NCBI RefSeq assembly: GCF_033807715.1
Contig: NC_084587.1
Span: 21,632,517-21,696,516 of the forward strand
Source: Cololabis saira
Taxonomy: Eukaryota > Chordata > Actinopteri > Beloniformes > Belonidae
Direction of reading: 5' to 3'
Length of the DNA: 64,000 nucleotides
Part shown: positions 61,264-64,000 of the stretch, in pieces
Layout: each line of letters starts with the position of its first letter
How positions within the stretch are numbered: position 1 is the stretch's first letter
The notes under the pieces: model-generated
The model's input: only the letters and a program-made list of their open reading frames with translations
What the model was told of the DNA's origin: nothing
Databases searched by the model: none
Made by a program: the position numbers and the translations under genes

Positions 61264-63604
61264 TCAGTCCGCACCCTCTATCCTCTTCTTCGTGACCATC
61301 ATGGCCCTTTTGATTTGCTCAAATGAGACAAACATCACAACGTTCCATGATCCCAACCTCAGAAATGAGGGCACGAATCTGCACAGAGATGGGGAAAAGG
61401 AGGTCAGGCTAGCTGTGAAGCAGGGAGATGTTAAATACATGCTTCCGGGGATAAGAAGTTTACCCTTTGTAGAAAGCCGTCGGTCCCTCTTTGGTCATCA
61501 TGGTCCAGGCACAGTTGATGGCACTCTTGTACTGGCCCGGCGGAGAGTTCATATATCTGGTTTTTACCACATCTACTGGGGAAGCGATCACTGTGGTAAC
61601 AAAGCCGGCACCGAACGCGGACAGGAAGTGACACGGGAGATTGTCTGTGAAGAGAGTAGGAAAATATCAGTGACGTCCAAGTGTTTGGGTTGTGCAACAC
61701 TGAAATTGGGACAATGTGAATGATTGTGATGGACTCCAGTGATCCAAAGATTAGAGTTTAAAATCTTGCTGCTGGTCTACAAAGCACTGAATGGTCTTGG
61801 ACCAAAATACATGCTTGATCTGTTAGTTCCTATGAAGCTCCCAGACCCCTGAGGTTCATCTGGATCTGGTTTGTTGTGGTTCCCAAGAACCAGAACCAAG
61901 CAAGGTGAGGCAGCGTTCAGTTATTCTGCTCCTCACCGGTGGAACAAACTTCCTGTAGACCTGAGGTCTGCTCCAACTGTAGATCCTTTAAATCAGGCCT
62001 AAAAACATTACTGTTTACTGACGCGTACTCTTAAATTAAATACTTACCTGCTGTACTCTACTGCCCTTACTTTTTAACAACTTGTGCTTTTTATTATTTT
62101 ACCTCTTTTCTTATCATTTTATTTAATTTTATTTGTTATTTACTATTTAATTGTGTTATCCCGCTTTTAATGTTGATGTAAAGCCATTTGAATTACTTTG
62201 TGTTGAATTGTGCTATATAAATAAACTTGCCTTGCCTTGGATGTCAAAGCAACGACGGCCTTTATAAGCACTATTTGGTGCATGTTCTACACTGTGCCCA
62301 AATGTGTACCGTTATCAGCTGTGGAGTAGTGGAGCTAACTGGGTGTGAGGAAGTCTGCCAATCAGGAGCCATGTGTGTGTGTGTGTGTGTGTGTGCGTGC
62401 ATAGAAATATTTAGCAGTTAAAATGGTTTCTGTAAAGTAACCATCCAGTATGGGTGGATCCCAAGACCCTCTGAGACAGGTGACCCCACGTGGTAACAAG
62501 CAGTACTCGAGTTGTAAAATAAAATCAGGGGGGATGGTGGATTTTATCATATTGGGACAGATAATTTGCGCTGATTACAATTAATATAATATATTACAAA
62601 TAGTAGCAGTGACCAAAACACCTGCAGAAATACTGCAGGAACGACATAGCAGCAGTTAAATGCAGCCTTCTGTAAGCTTTAAATATCCACTGGGCTTACA
62701 TCAAATACATCAAAACACAACAATAAAAAACAGTTTTCTGAACTTATCAATATGCCTCTGTCCTTCACAGGATAAGGAAAATGGATTACTGCAAAAATTC
62801 AAAATCTTAACAAGAATATTTGTCTTATTTCTAGTTAAAATGTCTCATTTTAGTAAAAGAATCTCATTACACTCAAAACAAGACTCATCACGGGAAAAAA
62901 ACAACAATTTTCACCTGTTTCAAGTAGATTTTCACTTAAAATAAGTAGAAAAATCTGCCAGTGGAACAAGATTTTTTTGCTTGTAATAAGAAGATAAATC
63001 TTGTCCCACTGGCAGATTTTTCTACTTATTTCAAGTGAAAATTGTCAAATAAGTTATTTTTCTGGTGATGACTCTAAATGTTGAAATAGCAGTAAAACCA
63101 CATTCATTGATGAAATGACATAAGGGATGGAAAGGGGGGATGGCAGTTTTACAGGGGGGATGATTTGGGCCGTTTTTATTTCAGGGGGGGTGCCATCAAT
63201 AAACAATAAACCCTCTCACCTGTCAGCAGGTTGTGTTTGAGGATGGCCTCCTTGATCAGGTCGTACGTCACCAGCTCTGTGGAGTTGACCAGCGCGTTTC
63301 TGGTGATGTTGGGAAGTGTACCTGCATGGCACAAACAAAAAATATGTTACTGATCCAGGATTTCACGGTTGTGTTCTTTCATGATGTCAGAGACTACGAA
63401 GTCCACCTTTCCAGAGTCCACGTAGGCCTTCGTTCTGGAAGATTTGTTTGTAGGCCTGCATGGTGCCGGTGTAGCGCCGGGCCACGCCATTCAGGTTCAT
63501 TTGGGCTTGGAATCGAACCTTGACAACGTCAGTGGGTTGTGCAAAGGACACCGCCATAGCACCTGTCGTGCAGCCAGCCAGGATCCGCACCAGCACTCCT
63601 GGGT
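61264..63604 (-). CDS. ucp1: Mitochondrial uncoupling protein, C-terminal four exons (5' end beyond window)
   Basis: Exons 63604-63407, 63321-63220, 61644-61464 and 61378-61264 join in consistent phase and end at TGA (61266-61264). They cover the second half of mitochondrial carrier repeat 1's partner region through repeat 3. Visible are [13 protein letters not shown], the carrier signature [42 protein letters not shown], a second signature [18 protein letters not shown] and [20 protein letters not shown]. UCPs are six-helix inner-membrane carriers that dissipate the proton gradient or exchange anions (family knowledge). Sequence alone would allow ucp1, ucp2 or ucp3; convergence with elmod2 identifies ucp1 by conserved synteny. 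The 1.6-kb intron between 63220 and 61644 contains a LINE tail and a palindromic repeat. Exons 1 and 2 are not in the window. Confidence 0.9.
61727..62238 (+). mobile_element. L2/CR1-like LINE 3' fragment in a ucp1 intron
   Basis: Closely related to 53031-53618 over its full length, with the same GGATCTGGTTTGTTGTGG segment and the same TTGCCTTGCC tail. It lacks the first 50 or so bases of that copy. It is oriented opposite to ucp1. Confidence 0.8.
62371..62398. repeat. GT microsatellite
   Basis: About 13 GT units in a ucp1 intron. Confidence 0.95.
62788..63077. mobile_element. Palindromic MITE, partial copy in a ucp1 intron
   Basis: Third copy of the family seen at 3778 and 2426. The left end ACTGCAAAAATTCAAAATC and the central AAATCTGCCAGTGG/CCACTGGCAGATTT fold-back are present; the right terminal repeat is lost. 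Flanking runs of G (CAGGGGGGATGG near 62527, CAGGGGGG near 63182) suggest it is nested in another old element. Confidence 0.65.
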
Positions 63605-64000
63605 CTGGGGGAGGACGGAGAGATACCAGTTTTAGACAGTTGCAAAGTACACTATTATTCATGAGTTTGTTTTTTAATCAGGATTTTACATGTAAAGCCT
63701 GATAATTCAGTACAGAAGACAAATTAAAATGATCAAGTTTCCTCAGCTAGATAGATCTATTGTTAAGTCATTTCCTATGTTTCTTTTTCCTTATCAACCT
63801 TAATATTAAAGTTTTCTTTCGACTACTCTGCATAAATCTGCTGTCTGTACTTCCCGCAGGGTGGATGTTCAAACATGCTTATCTCAGAGTTGAGTGTCAA
63901 ACAATCCAGAGTTTTTATGCAGATAAAACACAGATTGTAAAATCCTCCGGGAGCTGTCCAGACACAACAGGCCTGAACTGACATGCCTTCTTTATCCACT

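Noticed and set aside
62527..63190. Possible third hAT-like element around the palindrome in the ucp1 intron
   Set aside because: Both sides have G-rich runs, but they are not inverted repeats of each other and no 8-bp duplication is visible.

Overview
This is vertebrate nuclear DNA from a ray-finned fish, most likely a percomorph teleost. The genes have many short exons with GT-AG introns. The region is full of fish-type transposons (RTE/Rex3-like and L2/CR1-like LINEs, a tRNA-derived SINE, hAT, Tc1 and Harbinger elements, palindromic MITEs) and long simple repeats. The ucp1-elmod2 pair is conserved vertebrate synteny. I see no prokaryotic features and no CRISPR array.

Four protein-coding genes can be supported. 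(1) On the minus strand, 31359 to 7667, a 25-exon gene fills the left half. Joining the exons at consensus splice sites gives one open frame of 1414 codons. It encodes an N-terminal signal anchor, CUB1-CUB2-CUB3-CUB4, a trypsin-fold domain, CUB5-CUB6 and a second trypsin-fold domain. Both protease domains keep the catalytic Asp and Ser, but both have Arg where the catalytic His should be, and both zymogen cleavage sites are altered. It looks like a membrane-anchored double pseudoprotease related to ovochymase. (2) Minus strand 47589 to 45472: a single-exon 705-residue GPRIN-family protein, probably gprin3. (3) Plus strand 56156 to 60184: elmod2, eight coding exons, 297 residues. (4) Minus strand 63604 to 61264: the last four exons of an uncoupling protein, ucp1 by its position next to elmod2. 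Its first exons lie past the right edge. elmod2 and ucp1 converge with about 1.1 kb between their stop codons.

Layout: 1-7.6 kb is a repeat-rich stretch with nested hAT elements and a CpG-rich, promoter-like segment near 4.95 kb. 7.7-31.4 kb is the CUB/protease gene; its introns hold an intact-looking RTE reverse transcriptase insertion with a 15-bp target duplication, a Tc1-type MITE, a SINE and a decayed copy of one of its own exons. 31.4-45.4 kb is intergenic, with hAT, Tc1 and Harbinger elements and one weak signal-peptide exon candidate. 45.5-49.6 kb is the GPRIN gene with its 5' leader. 49.6-53.8 kb is gene-free and repeat-bearing. 53.8-63.6 kb is elmod2 and ucp1.

The genes do not form a pathway. 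They are independent neighbours: a cell-surface or extracellular CUB protein, a neuronal G-protein effector, an Arf/Arl-family GAP and a mitochondrial inner-membrane carrier. All splice models come from reading the sequence and have no transcript support.
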